A stretch of 64,000 nucleotides of DNA. Origin: Armigeres subalbatus. Taxonomy: Eukaryota > Arthropoda > Insecta > Diptera > Culicidae. Position numbers and translations under genes: made by a program. Positions 46,492 through 57,720 of this stretch are shown here, one piece after another. Position 1 is the first letter of the stretch, and the number at the start of each line of letters is the position of its first letter. The notes beneath the pieces are model-generated. The model searched no databases. It had not been told where the DNA came from and saw only the letters and a list, made by a program, of their open reading frames with translations. Location of the stretch: contig NC_085141.1 of the NCBI RefSeq assembly GCF_024139115.2, positions 242,783,047 through 242,847,046 on the forward strand, in the 5' to 3' direction.

Positions 46492-46789
46492 TAAGCGAAT
46501 GGTCATGGGTTCAATTCCCAGCTCCTCCACCAAACCCTCGTCAGTCGCCGGATCCGCAGCACATACGGTGGCGTTGAGGGTACGCGCCTAACCGTCACGG
46601 CTGCCTGATGACAACTGACAACTTGTTCTTCTCGGAGGCATTCCTTCAACGTTACCCGGATTAAAATGGCAACCGAACAATGCAACGATCACTGGATACT
46701 CGACATGGACAAATGGACACAATGGACTCACGACAAGATGAAATGGCAACGATAACAATAACGAATAATGGATATCTAAAAATAGATTC

Positions 46790-46985
46790 TGTGTGGATTC
46801 TGTAAATATTTGAATTTCCTCAGAATTTTCTTTTCAAATTCCACAAAAAATTCCTTGAATTTTCTCGGGAATCGCACGATTTTGTACAGAAAATTCTTAG
46901 AATTTCTGCAAAAAATTGCTCGAATTTCAACAAAAATAGGTATCTCAAATTTAGAAGAAAAATTCCTCAAATTTCGAATTTTTTG
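46790..46985. repeat. TTTCCACGGGAAA minisatellite, block 2
   Basis: Diverged GAATTTCCTCAG and AAAAATTGCTCGAATTT-type units continue the array between the SINE and the TTAA-flanked element. Confidence 0.7.
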
Positions 46986-47239
46986 AATTTCCTTTATTAA
47001 TTAATTATTGTATAAATTCATTTTTTTTAACCCTTATGCGGCCAACAAAAAAAACACACGTGGATGGCCGACAGGGTACCCGTGTTCCACTAAATTGATA
47101 TTCTCATAACTTCAACAATTTTCAACCGATTTGGATAATTTTGACAGTTTTGGAAACAGAAACTTATATACTTTTTGCCAGTTGTCAATGTTAACAGCTT
47201 ATGCCCATGGTTATACAAGAAATCTTTGAAGTAAGCCTT

Positions 47240-48300
47240 AAGAGTCTACACGCGTAACCAAAGGCCATTCAATCAGTTTCAAATATGCTACAAGCTCTTT
47301 GCGCTTCTTAGAATTGAAGGTGTTCATAGTATATGCTTCGGGTAATGCAAAAATCCCTGAAATGAGGTCTTAGTCATCCGAGAAATCTCTGGAGTAAAGC
47401 CTAAGGATCTACTCGAGTAACAAAAGGCCTATTATGCAAATTCAAATACGGTACATGCTCTTTGTGGTACTTAGCATATAATGCGTTTACAGTATATGTT
47501 CCGAGTCATCCAAGAAATCTCTGGAGTAAGGCCTTAAGGTCTACACTCGTAACCATGGGTCTATGGACTTGTCTCAAAAGTGGTACATGCTTTTTGCGCA
47601 TCTTGAAATCAAATGTGATCACTACATATGTTCTGCGCTATCGACGAAATCTCTCGGATAAGTCCTCTGGCGCCTTCATTGCATATGTTCATGGTCATCC
47701 AAAAAAACCCTGAAAAAGGCCTTCAGGTCTACACGCGTAACCAGAGATCTTTTAGATTGTTTCAAAAGTGGTGCATGCCCTTTGTGATACATAGAATAGA
47801 GCGCTTTCATTGCATATGTTGATGGTCATCCAAGAAAATCCTAGAAAAGGCCTTAAGATCTACACGCGTAACCAGAGATCTTTTAGATTGTTTCAAAACT
47901 GGTACATGCCCTTTGTGGTATATAGAATAGAACGCCTTTATTGCATATGTTCATGGTCATCCAAGAAAACCCTGGAAAAGGCCTTAAGATGTACACGCGT
48001 AACCAAAGATCTTTCAGATTTTTTCAAAAGTGTTACATGCCCTTTGTGGCACATAGAATAGATTGCGTCCATTGCATAGGTTCATGATCATCCAAGAAAA
48101 CCCTCGAATAGGCCTTTAAATCTGCATGGGTACCCAGAGATCTTTTGGCTTGTTTCAAAATTGGTACATGCCCTTTGTGGTACATAGAATAGAATACGTT
48201 CATTGCACATGTTTATGGTCTTCCAAGAAAATGCTAGAATAGGCCTCAGGATCTTCACACGTAACCAGATACCTTTCGGATTGCTTTAAAAGGATCTTAT
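47240..48300. repeat. About 130-bp tandem repeat inside the piggyBac-type element
   Basis: The landmark ACACGCGTAACCAGAGATC and its variants recur near 47250, 47411, 47541, 47731, 47861, 47993, 48123 and 48255, mostly 130-132 bp apart. Companion words are CATGCCCTTTGTGG, TTCATGGTCATCCAAGAAAA and AAGGCCTTAAG. A few inverse-orientation copies lie in the right arm (49150-49450). Confidence 0.85.
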
Positions 48301-48339
48301 ATATTAAGATGAGGTTTCACATCTTGTTTATTCTTCATT

Positions 48340-49150
48340 AACTGCCCATAGCAAATGACAACAACTTGAACTACTTGAAATGCAAACATATACCAATAGC
48401 CTTCCGTTCGTGGGTTGATCTGCAGATCATTCCTATATGGAGTTCATAGACTACCTAGTACCATGACAAAAACAAAAACTACAGCAGACGTTCGATAACT
48501 GCAAGTCATTTAACTGCAATGCTTTTTAACTGCAATTCGAAAGTTGGAACAGTTTTACAGTTATCTGCCTGTAGCTTATTATGAATCATTTATGAGTACC
48601 TGTTAATACGTTTGTAAGTCTCTTCGACAAAAAAATACGAAATCCATTCAAGTATTTTGCCTTGCCTTCATTACAGAGCCCACGACAATGAAAATAACTA
48701 CTTAGAATACACACATATACCAAGAAGGGGTCACGCAACTTATTTATTCTTCGATAACTGCCTCCATTACGGAGATTGATCTGTAGATCTTGACTGTATG
48801 GAGTTCGTGGACTACCTGGAACTCACGACAACAACAAGAACTACATGAAAAACAGATATATATATATATCAAGAAGGGGTCACACAACTTGTTTATTCTT
48901 CATTAACTGCCTCCATTACGGAGGTTGATCCACAGACCTTGAATTTATGGAGTTTGTAGACTACCTGGAGCCCACGACAACAACAAGAACTACTTAGAAT
49001 ACAAACATATACCAAGAAGGGGTCACGCAACTTGTTTATTCTTCGTTAAATGCCTCTATTACGGAGATTGATCCGAAGACCTTGACTGTATGGAGTTCGT
49101 AGACTACCTGGAATCAATGACAGCAACAAGAACTACTTGGAATGCAAACA
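48340..49150. repeat. About 145-170-bp tandem repeat inside the piggyBac-type element
   Basis: Units contain TTATTCTTC, AACTGCCTCCATTACGGAG, TGTATGGAGTTCGTGGACTA, CCTGGA and ACGACAACAACAAGAACTAC, ending in ACCAAGAAGGGGTCAC. About four to five copies are visible. One copy carries an AT dinucleotide run near 48858-48872. Confidence 0.8.
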
Positions 49151-49815
49151 TGTTTTAAGGAAAGGTCATTGGATGATCCGGAACATATACTGTGAAAGCA
49201 TTATATGCTAAGCACCATAAAGAGCATGTATCGTTTTTGAATTTCCACGATAGACCTTTGGTTACGTTAGCAGACCATAAGATCTGATTTAAGGGATTTT
49301 TTGGATGACTTAGGCCTTACTCCAGGGGTTTTTGGAGACCCAGAATATATACTGTGAACACCTTCAATTCTAAGAAGCGCAAAGAGCTTGTAGCATATTT
49401 GAAACTGGTTGAATGGCCTTTGGTTACGCGTGTAGACTCTTAAGCCTTACTTCAAAGATTTCTTGTATAACCATGGACAAAAGCTGTAAACCTTGTCAAT
49501 GGGCAAAAAGTATATGAGTTTCTGTTTCCAAAACTGTCAAAATTATCTAAATCGGTTGAAAATTGTTAAAGTTATGAAAATATCAATTTAGTGGAACACG
49601 GGTACCCTGTCGGCCATCCACGTGGTAAAAAAAAACAGATGCCCCTCCCCACGTCCCTCCTCACTGTATGAACGTGATTTTCTCACAGATGCTACATTGT
49701 ATGGAGTTCTTAGATGTCACCGAGTTTCAGCTTTCAGCTATTAAAATTCATTGAAATATCACCATTTGAATTTGAAAAAGGAACACGGGTACCCCGTCGG
49801 CCGCATAAGGGTTAA

Positions 49816-50076
49816 ATTGCCAATCGAAACTCCTATAATTTCCATGAAAAATTCCCCGAATTTCCACGGGAGAAAGCTCGAATATCCACAGAAATACCTT
49901 GAATTTCAAGAAAAAATCCTCAAATTTCCACGGAAAATAAACCCATTTTCCACAGAAAATGGCTCCAAATCTCACGGAAAGCTGCTCGATTTTCTACGGG
50001 AAATTGCTTAAATTTTCATGATAAATTGCTCAAAATTCCGCGTAAAATTATTCAAGTTTCCACGAAAAAATACTTA
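49816..50076. repeat. TTTCCACGGGAAA minisatellite, block 3
   Basis: Units such as CCGAATTTCCACGGGAGAAA resume immediately after the TTAA at 49812-49815, confirming that the 2.8-kb element was inserted into the array. Confidence 0.8.
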
Positions 50077-50663
50077 GGGAGCGTCCATAAATCACGTAAC
50101 GTTTAGAGGGAAGTTTGCCCGAAGTGTGGCAATAGCATTAGCATTAGCATTAGCATTAGCATTGTTACGGTGTAATTCGTAGATTGGACACTAGTGATAC
50201 TCATGTTTTACTTTTGAGATCCTTATCTAGAATGCTATCAGAAATCAAGAAGGGGAGTGGTCCTTGATTCCAGTCTTAAACAAAAATAACAAAAGCATGA
50301 GGATTACTACTCCTGGCCATGCCCATCTTCACCGTAACTAGGGAGAGGAAGGAAGTGTTGATGTAGTACTTACTTAACGAGAGGCCACCGACTTAGCGAC
50401 ACCCTCATAAGTACCACGGAGTTGGATAATGAGGAAGGTAATCGTTGGGTCAGGATTTGCCTGTAGCTGGCAATGTAACCGTGGTAGATCTTATCCCGTA
50501 ACACACCACGTAAAGGTGTCTACCCAGCATTACGGGTATGGGTTGCCCGAAGTGTGGCAATCTATGCACAAATTTGAGATGCCTTATAAAAGATGTGACG
50601 TAGGTGGAAGGGGGGTTGAAAATGACCAGTTTTTGCGTTACGTTATTTTTTGCGGATCTTCCC
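50077..50663. mobile_element. TTA-flanked MITE, Harbinger-like, carrying a retro-insertion
   Basis: The ends GGGAGCGTCCATAAATCACG and AACGTTATT-type right end (TTTTTTGCGGATCTTCCC) are inverted: each has CGTAACG just inside. TTA flanks both sides (50074-50076 and 50664-50666). Without the nested insertion the MITE is about 160 bp. It sits in the TTTCCACGGGAAA array. Confidence 0.75.
50134..50542 (-). mobile_element. Retro-insertion with a 19-bp target duplication (409 bp)
   Basis: A perfect 19-bp direct repeat beginning TTGCCCGAAG and ending TGTGGCAAT occurs at 50115-50133 and 50543-50561. Just inside the left copy are five AGCATT hexamers. Read on the minus strand they form a short-repeat 3-prime tail, as in some non-LTR retrotransposons. 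The remainder has no coding frame of note, so it is a 5-prime-truncated LINE or a SINE. Confidence 0.88.
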
Positions 50664-50666
50664 TTA

Positions 50667-51125
50667 CCGGAAAATTGCTCAAATTTCGAAAATAATTTCT
50701 CCGCACCCCTACGAAAAATTGTCCTATTTTCCAGGAATAATTCCTCGAATTAAATGGGAAATACCTTAAGTTTTTACAGAAAATTGCAACGAGAGATTTC
50801 CAGAATTTTCGCTGAAAATTCTTATAATTTCGACGGGAAATTCCCAGAATATCCATGGGAAAATCCCCGAATTTTTACGGGAAATTTTTAGAGTTTTTCA
50901 CGGAATGTTGCTCGAAATTTTTAGAAAAATTTTTAGAATTTTTTAGGTAAATTTTTAGAGTTTTCCACGAAACATTATTCGAAGTTCCACGAAAAGTTCC
51001 TCGATTTTCCACGACTTTCCACAAGAAATGAAACGATGAGAAATTCTCCAAACTTCGACTGGAAACTCCACAAACATTCTTAGAAATTCGAAGATTTTCT
51101 TGTGGGAATTTGGGAAATTATCCGT
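50667..51125. repeat. TTTCCACGGGAAA minisatellite, block 4
   Basis: Diverged units (TTCCACGAAACATTATTCGA and similar) continue to about 51125, where unique sequence starts. Confidence 0.75.
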
Positions 51126-53379
51126 AAAAATTCGGCGTCGCCTCCCGCAAGTGAGCCGTTGATACCTCCCACCTCATTTTAGAAAAAAAATATTTTAAAA
51201 TTCTTGCTTTAAAACCTTTTTACACGATTTGAACTAATTCTCTTCTATGTCTGGTTGAAAAAAAAACATTCGGTTCCGAGAAGAAATTACTTGAACTTCT
51301 CGTCGGGAAAAACATTTGTGTCTCTTCAAATTCGATTGTATTTAGTGCCGCTCGTCAAAAATCATAGAGCTGTGTTGACCTTCGACTTGATGAATCTATA
51401 TTTACAAACGCTCTTACCTCACCTTCAACTCTCATACGCTTCTCTATTTATTTATTTTCGACTAAAAAGTCAATTTCAGGTTTTTACTTATAACCTAATG
51501 GGTGCCATAAAAACTAATGCCGTTTTTTCGTCATTTCCCGCACGAGCTACTTTAACAAGAACCAAATGTCTTTAAAGTAATCCCTTCACTTCTCGGAACC
51601 CTTACTTTACCGCACTCTAACGTCGTCACCAGAGCAATGAACTCTCGTTAGAAAGGAGAAAAAAGCACCCAGCTTCATCCATTTGTTTTGAATGATTTTC
51701 CGCTTGGCTATGATTCGAGAATGATTACATTCTACCGAGAAATTGAGTCACTTCGATTTGTCGTTGCGCTTCGAAATCTACATAAAACCGGCCGGTACAG
51801 CCTCCTGTAAACCAATCTACCCACTCGGCAGCAGCAGAAGCAACAACAACAACAACAGCTGTTGGTGCTGAGTTAAGCCTAAATGAAATGTTTTCCTAAT
51901 CCAAGACTTCTCCCGCCGTATCAGCACCGTCCCGGTTGTACTCGGATCGACATTCTCCCCTCCGCCGTGCCCACACCCACGATTCGGGAAGGGTCGAGAA
52001 ATAGTTTCCTCATTCTGTGTGTGTTGATCGAAATACACTTAGGGTAGAACTCCGATGGAAATGAGACTGTACGTACCTCGCACGGCAGTTCCCCGAATGC
52101 AGTTTCCATCTACCTTCTGCCATTCAATAAAGTTTTAATTTGCTTCAAGTGTTGCTAAAGCGTAAGCGAACCTAATCCTATTATCCCTGCCTTCAATGCT
52201 GATGGAAAACCCGGCGACTTTACAGTATGGCATTCAGGAAGTTCTTCTGTTGTGAGTGCATCTTCGCTCTGCTGGCTGGGAAAATTCTACTTTACGAGCT
52301 TGACGTGTGCTGCTGATATACGAAGCGCACCCACATGGCGGAGGTCGGAAAATTGTAAAGAAATTAATTGCAAAATCCTGGCTTATACGGCAAGTGAAAG
52401 CAAGCGAATAAGTGCATCTCGCATCTATAGATGACCTCACTTCGGAAGCAGTACGCTGTAGGAAAAGCTTGTGGATGTCTGTCTGCTTGTCTGTCAGCCA
52501 ACGTAGTAGTACTTCACATCGAAAGGGAGAGATTTGCAGACTGGCACCCTTCTCGGTCGGAAATGTCTTATTTTTGAATTCAGCATCATAGGGACTGTGG
52601 CAAGTAGGATTATCGAGTAGAAATGGTACGATTCTAGTAAATTGATTTCATCGAACGCACTTCCAATAATCTTTACCATTTGGATTCGTGGAACCTCCTC
52701 CACGGAGTGCACAGATCCATCCCAACAACCAGCCAGCTGCACAATTTATTTGCCAGGATTACTTTCCAACAAATTAAAACTCCATTTGTTGTTCTACCAT
52801 CGTCATCAGCGGGACAACGGTGGCCAATCGATTATCGGATTTCACCCCAAATGCGCTTATTTGTAACCAATCGCAGCTTGAAACCGAACGGATTGTAGGA
52901 CGCGAACCCTAAAATTGCAAAATGCACTTTCACTGTTTCCTGATTTTTCACCGGATAAACCCACGCATATGCAGCATGCTTGCTTTTCCTCCGGCAGAAA
53001 CGGGGTGCGGGAACAAAAAACATTTCGCCTGCTTCATCGGTAAGCTTCTGCAAGGTTCGCAAGAGAGCGCAGCGAACGTGATGATGCTGGTTTCGGTTAA
53101 CGTCGCGTCGTATAGGTACCTTGCGTATCTGACCGAGTCCCGAGAGCCGGATCGTGACGGGCACTTGTTTTCCAATCGGATTAGCGCCGATGAAAACCGT
53201 TTCAATTGCTGGGAAACAATCCGGCCCGTTGTTGCCATTTGCGCGTTGACATTCCGCGGAAAGGATTATCCTTTTTTTCGCTACCAGTGGCATGTGTGTG
53301 TGTGCTTTTTGAGCAATGTTTTAGCTTTCGGTGTGGATTTAGACTATTGTAATAATGGAATAATATAAATAATATTCTG
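51126..53379. other. Unique, partly GC-richer DNA, no gene recognised
   Basis: Includes a CAA run at 51839-51858 and GC-richer sequence between 51800 and 53300. Around 52832-53368 three overlapping frames of 96-153 codons are open on both strands, including a 148-codon + frame (52922-53368). None shows a family motif, and mutual overlap argues against all being real. A weak case for an undetected exon cannot be excluded. Confidence 0.4.
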
Positions 53380-53387
53380 CTTCCAAT

Positions 53388-55521
53388 TAAGCATATGCGG
53401 TATTTCGAAAAATTTCGTTCCAGGTGGTTCGAAACGAAATTCCGCGGAATTTCGCGGAATTTAAGCATGACGAAATCTGATTTCTTGATTTCGTTTCGTT
53501 TCGTAAAATTACAAAAATTTCGCTAGAAAAAACTAGCTTCTAACGAAATTTAACTAATTTAAGCTAATCGATACTTTATATTATAAAAAATTTTGGCTGC
53601 GCCGCTGAACAAAATCGTTAAGTTGTTTTCAAAACTTTAAGTTATACAATTTTTTCTATTAACGCTTACTACATAACCCCATTCTTAGTCGACAAATACG
53701 TAAGTAGTTTTCTTCTATAAAACGTCTTCAGTGTTTCCATGATTTAAATTTTGTGATATTTTTTTACTATTTGCACAATATGAATGCGGAATCGATTGTG
53801 TTGCTGCTGGTCATGGGACGGCAGCTAGTCCGGGAGAACGCAAAATGAAAAAAAATCTACCTCCCGTAGCAAAAATTTGTTTAACCAGTGTGCAATCGAT
53901 CGTGTTGATGCTGATCACGTCAGCTAGTGTGGGAGAACGCGAAGTGATAAAACTAATGTGTGCATCGAAGAGCACAAAATTATTTAGTGCGGAATCGATC
54001 GTGTTGTAGAAGATTATTAAACGAAGCACATTGATCTTGCGTTGGATTGATTTGAAACACAGGTTTCGTCTTTTTGTTTTCAAAATAACTTCGTTTACAA
54101 TAAATATTTTGTCGCTTACCAAGGGGTTTCACATGAATTACCTTCTCGACCAACGACCTTTTCCGTAGCGCTCACGGAGATGCAGAGCATTTCTCGGTCT
54201 CTTAAAACAATGAATGTTTAACTAATTTTCCTCTCCTAATCCTAAATTGACTATAAGCACGTGACCAGCATTTATTGGTCATGAATTGGAAGCTCCGAAG
54301 CAAGTATACTATAAGAATAACTTTTTTGTATCCCAAGAATATTATTTAATTTGTGAGCTGTGCATATTTGCTGTTTCTCGGCCAATCATGATTAGCAACT
54401 ATGAATGTGGTCAGTTAATTAAGCTAATAAGCTCTTCTTTGACTATTTGCACAATTTGTGAGGAACATTGCTGATTTGTGGGTATTTCTAGATCTTCGCA
54501 TGGAATTTGCAAAAAAAATCAGAGGTTGAAAGATCATTAAAATTGCTGAGAATTCCTTACTTATGATTGCTTTCAGCACATACTGACCATAACAGCTGTT
54601 CTCATATGCCAAGAATACACTCACAATAGCTCAGTTTGTCGAGTTGATTGAATATAAGACTATGCTGTCGCTAACCGCAAGTCGAGCACATCTGTATATG
54701 AACGCCCATATACAGAAGTGCTCGACTTGCGGTTAGCGGTAGTATGGGTCTGTGAAATTCAATCTGAAATACATATCTTTGTGCATTTTAAAAAGGTGCA
54801 CAGGATTCTTCTAGTGAGCAAATGTATGCTATATATGTAGACGAAGAATAAGAAGGAATAAATTTTGGCAGATACGCCTTTTCAAATGTTGATCTAGTAA
54901 TATCAATTCTATAACTGCGTATACGTCTGGCAGATGTAAATAAAAAATAAATCTAAGCATTCTTTTTCAAATCTTGACTGAGTCAATACTGTAAAACCAC
55001 GCTGACAAAACAATATGAAATATGCTTTAAACGAAATTTGAATCCGTATATGAAAAATTCCACAATTTCTTTATTTTTATATACTTACTGACATAAAATT
55101 GATATAAAATTGATCGGATTCGGGAGCACACGCTCCACGATGAATTCCTTAGAAAATGGCACAAATGCTGGGGTATTGCCTTATCGCCAATGGTATATGC
55201 GGCGAGAATGTGACGATTTATCATAGATTGCCTCTTTAGTTATTATAACTCTTTTGGTCGCAAAACAGTTATTCGACTTCGAAAAAGTGGAATCAGAATT
55301 GCGTACATAATGTAAAACCAATTAAAAATTCCGCGGAAAAAAAAATCTAAATTTCGTTTCGTTTCGAAAAATTTCGAATTAAATGAATCTTGATTTCGTA
55401 TCGTTTCGAAGTCTCGAAAGAAATCTATATTTCGTTTCGTTTCGATCCGAATCAACATAGACATTTTAAATTTCGTTTCGTTTCGTTCCGTTAAGAAAAA
55501 GTGTGTTATCGCATACCCTTA
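53388..55521. mobile_element. Non-autonomous hAT-type element with TTTCGTTTCG ends (2,134 bp)
   Basis: The ends TAAGCATATGCGGTA and TATCGCATACCCTTA are inverted. They are flanked by the 8-bp direct repeat CTTCCAAT (53380-53387 and 55522-55529). Both subterminal zones contain many ATTTCGTTTCG words (53400-53530 and 55320-55490). The interior is AT-rich, has no transposase, and contains a partial direct repeat (CAGCTAGTCCGGGAGAACGC near 53822 and CAGCTAGTGTGGGAGAACGC near 53921) and a strong hairpin at 54646-54764. Confidence 0.88.
54646..54764. repeat. Strong hairpin inside the hAT-type element
   Basis: CGCTAACCGCAAGTCGAGCA and TGCTCGACTTGCGGTTAGCG pair perfectly, extended by CATCTGTATATG and CATATACAGAAG, around a 6-base loop AACGCC (54701-54706). 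Looser pairing continues outward to GATTGAAT and ATTCAATC. It resembles a small MITE or a pre-miRNA-like stem, but no duplication is visible and expression is unknown. Confidence 0.85.
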
Positions 55522-55629
55522 CTTCCAATTCCTTTCGATTCTTTTAAGATGATAATCACAAATATTTTGTTCGAAAATATGTCAATTGGATTGCAATCTA
55601 TTCAATTACTGGAAATTAGTTGTAAACCA

Positions 55630-55850
55630 GTAGCCTTGCGAGCAAAGGCGTAGGATTGCCAATCCGGAGATCGCGAGTTCGATTCTCGGTCCGGTCTAGG
55701 CTGTTTCCGGGTGGGAATCATTCTCGACTTCCTAAGCATATAATGTATCTATTGTACTTGCCACACAAGATACATACCCATGCAATGGCGGGCATAGAAA
55801 AGCTTTCAATTAATAACTGAGGAAATGCTAATAGCTTAGCTAAGACTGAC
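55630..55850 (+). mobile_element. tRNA-headed SINE, family 2, copy B
   Basis: Head blocks (CTTGCGAGCAAAGGCGTAGG, B-box GAGTTCGATTCTCGG) and body blocks (CTTGCCACACAAGATACATA, GGGCATAGAAAAGCT, GAGGAAATGCTAATAG) align with 20772-20991 in order. Copy B retains a middle block (GTTTCCGGGTGGGAATCATT) missing from copy A. The 3-prime end is diverged and no duplication was found. Confidence 0.8.
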
Positions 55851-56969
55851 TGTACATATCAATGATTGCTACTCCATGATTGACCAGATCTGGTGCAAAT
55901 TGCACTTCGATCCAAGTGAAAAGTGGTTGGGATTTATCATCTACGCCGGTCTTACAGTCCTTACAGTCAGTTGGGAAAGGTAAAAATGTTAGTGTGTGGT
56001 CATTGTTGCTACTAGAGACCAAGAATACCTCTGCATCTCCACAATTACCACCAGAAGGTTAGAAGGTTATGTTAGTTGGGATGGGTTTAATCAGTAACAT
56101 AGATCGGGATTCATCATGGAAAGTGATGTATGCAACTTCTGTACAACTGTTTTAGCATTTTGTTATCTTGTTCAATTGTTCATCCTTCGCGAGGATAAAC
56201 AATCAATCGATCAAAGTGAGCGATTGTTTATTTAAATTTTGGTTTAACTGCCCGCCTCATCATTTTTTTTCTTAAACGTAAGGAAAGTTGAAAAGAAACG
56301 GGATTGAAATTGAAATAAGGAGATATTCACGGCTGTTAAAACACATTGATAGTAATAGGAAAGCTAATGTCAATCAGCAACCCTTATTTTATTTCAATTT
56401 GAGGTTAAATAAGAATGCAAAGCCAAACAAATTTTGTTAATTTACATTTATTTTACACTTATTTGGGAAGTCACGAAGGGAATGGACGACGTTTCGGTCC
56501 ATTTAGAGCATTTTCAAGGGGTCGATTTGTTAAAGATTCTTCGTCAAATATGTTTCTGTGTAACGTACAATGTCATGTGAATCAAATGATTCAAATTAGG
56601 TCCGAATGAATTCTGCATCGAAAAATTTGGACGATTTCTAGCTATCCGAAATTCGGTGTCTGGACTTGCTAATTTCCACCATTGCTTTTCACATTTTATT
56701 TTTGTTTTATTTAACAAGCTACTACAGGCCTTTTCGATTCTTCAAATCGGCCTGGGGTTCAGAACGTCCCGAACGATGTATCCGTTTAGCGCTAAACATC
56801 ACAGCATGTTCATTGAGCCGATACGATTTCATTCCTTTTTTAACAAACTACAATAGGCCCTCCGTGATTAAATTCCTGGAAACCGTAAAGATTGAACTAC
56901 TTGATCAACCAAGTCCGTGTACGCAGAACAAATCGCAGGATAACCTCTTTGTCATTGTGTAGCTTGACC
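55851..56969. other. Unique DNA, no gene recognised
   Basis: AT-rich, with short frames only. A 98-codon + frame at 56666-56962 has no motif. No element ends are recognised. Confidence 0.4.
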
Positions 56970-57720
56970 TCAAGATTATTTTGGAGCACCTTGGACATTG
57001 GATCTCATGGTCATAAAAATAAGGATCATATGCTAATTACAGCGGATTGGGTAAATACCGATGATAAGGATATTGCGAAAGACTTGATTGATCTGGTAGA
57101 TACTATGAACTAAACTCAAGAATATTCAAGAAAATTGGATTTGCATGACGCGTATATGCTTATTGAACCAAATCGGATGAATACCGACGACGAGGACATT
57201 GCAGAAGCCTTGATTGATCTGATAGATATCGTGGGCTGAACTCCAGAACGTTTTGGAGTACCTTGTGCATCACGTATTTAAGAAAATTGGGTTTGCATGA
57301 TACGTATATGCTTATTGAACCAGATTTGGTGAATACCGACGATGAGGACATTGGCCAAAGCCTTGATTGATCTGATAGATATCGTGGGCTGAACTCCAGA
57401 ACATTTTGGAGTACCTTGAGCATCTCGTATTCAAGAAAATTTGATTTGCATCATACCCATATGCTTATTAAATCGAATTGGGGGAGTGCCTGTACTAATG
57501 ATGATGACATTGCTAAAGCCTTGATTGATCTGGTAGATAGGATGGGCTAAACTCCAAAACGTTTTGGAGTACCATGAGCATCTTGTATTCAAGAAAATAG
57601 GCTTTTCATGATGCGTATATGCGTATTATTGAACCAAATTGAATGGTGTCAGGTCATTAGCCCGAAGGTTCATTAGGCCGAATGGTCATTAGGCCGAATG
57701 GTCATTAAGCCGAATGAGAA

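Larger units (their letters stand above)
45726..46760 (+). mobile_element. tRNA-headed SINE split by a mariner element
   Basis: The head at 45726-45762 (A-box-like TAGCGTAGTTGG) continues at 46494 (B-box-like GGGTTCAATTCC). The two halves make one tRNA-like unit once the mariner and one TA are set aside. The body runs to about 46760, with GGACAAATGGACACAATGG and an ACGATAACAATAACG tail. The family differs from the Feilai-like SINE. No duplication was located, partly because the flanks are minisatellite. Confidence 0.7.
47031..49811. mobile_element. piggyBac-type large inverted-repeat element (2,781 bp)
   Basis: The termini CCCTTATGCGGCC and GGCCGCATAAGGG are inverted. They are flanked by TTAA (47027-47030 and 49812-49815), the piggyBac duplication, with CCC/GGG ends as usual in that superfamily. 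The arms stay complementary for several hundred bases (for example GGTACCCGTGTTCCACTAAA and TTTAGTGGAACACGGGTACC). A block of about 190 bp near the right end duplicates GAACACGGGTACCC (49593 and 49784). The interior consists of two tandem repeats described separately. No transposase is present. Confidence 0.88.

Noticed and set aside
52832..53368. Overlapping 153-codon minus and 148-codon plus ORFs
   Set aside because: There is no family motif, both strands are open at once, and no splice or start signals fit. An undetected exon is possible but unsupported.
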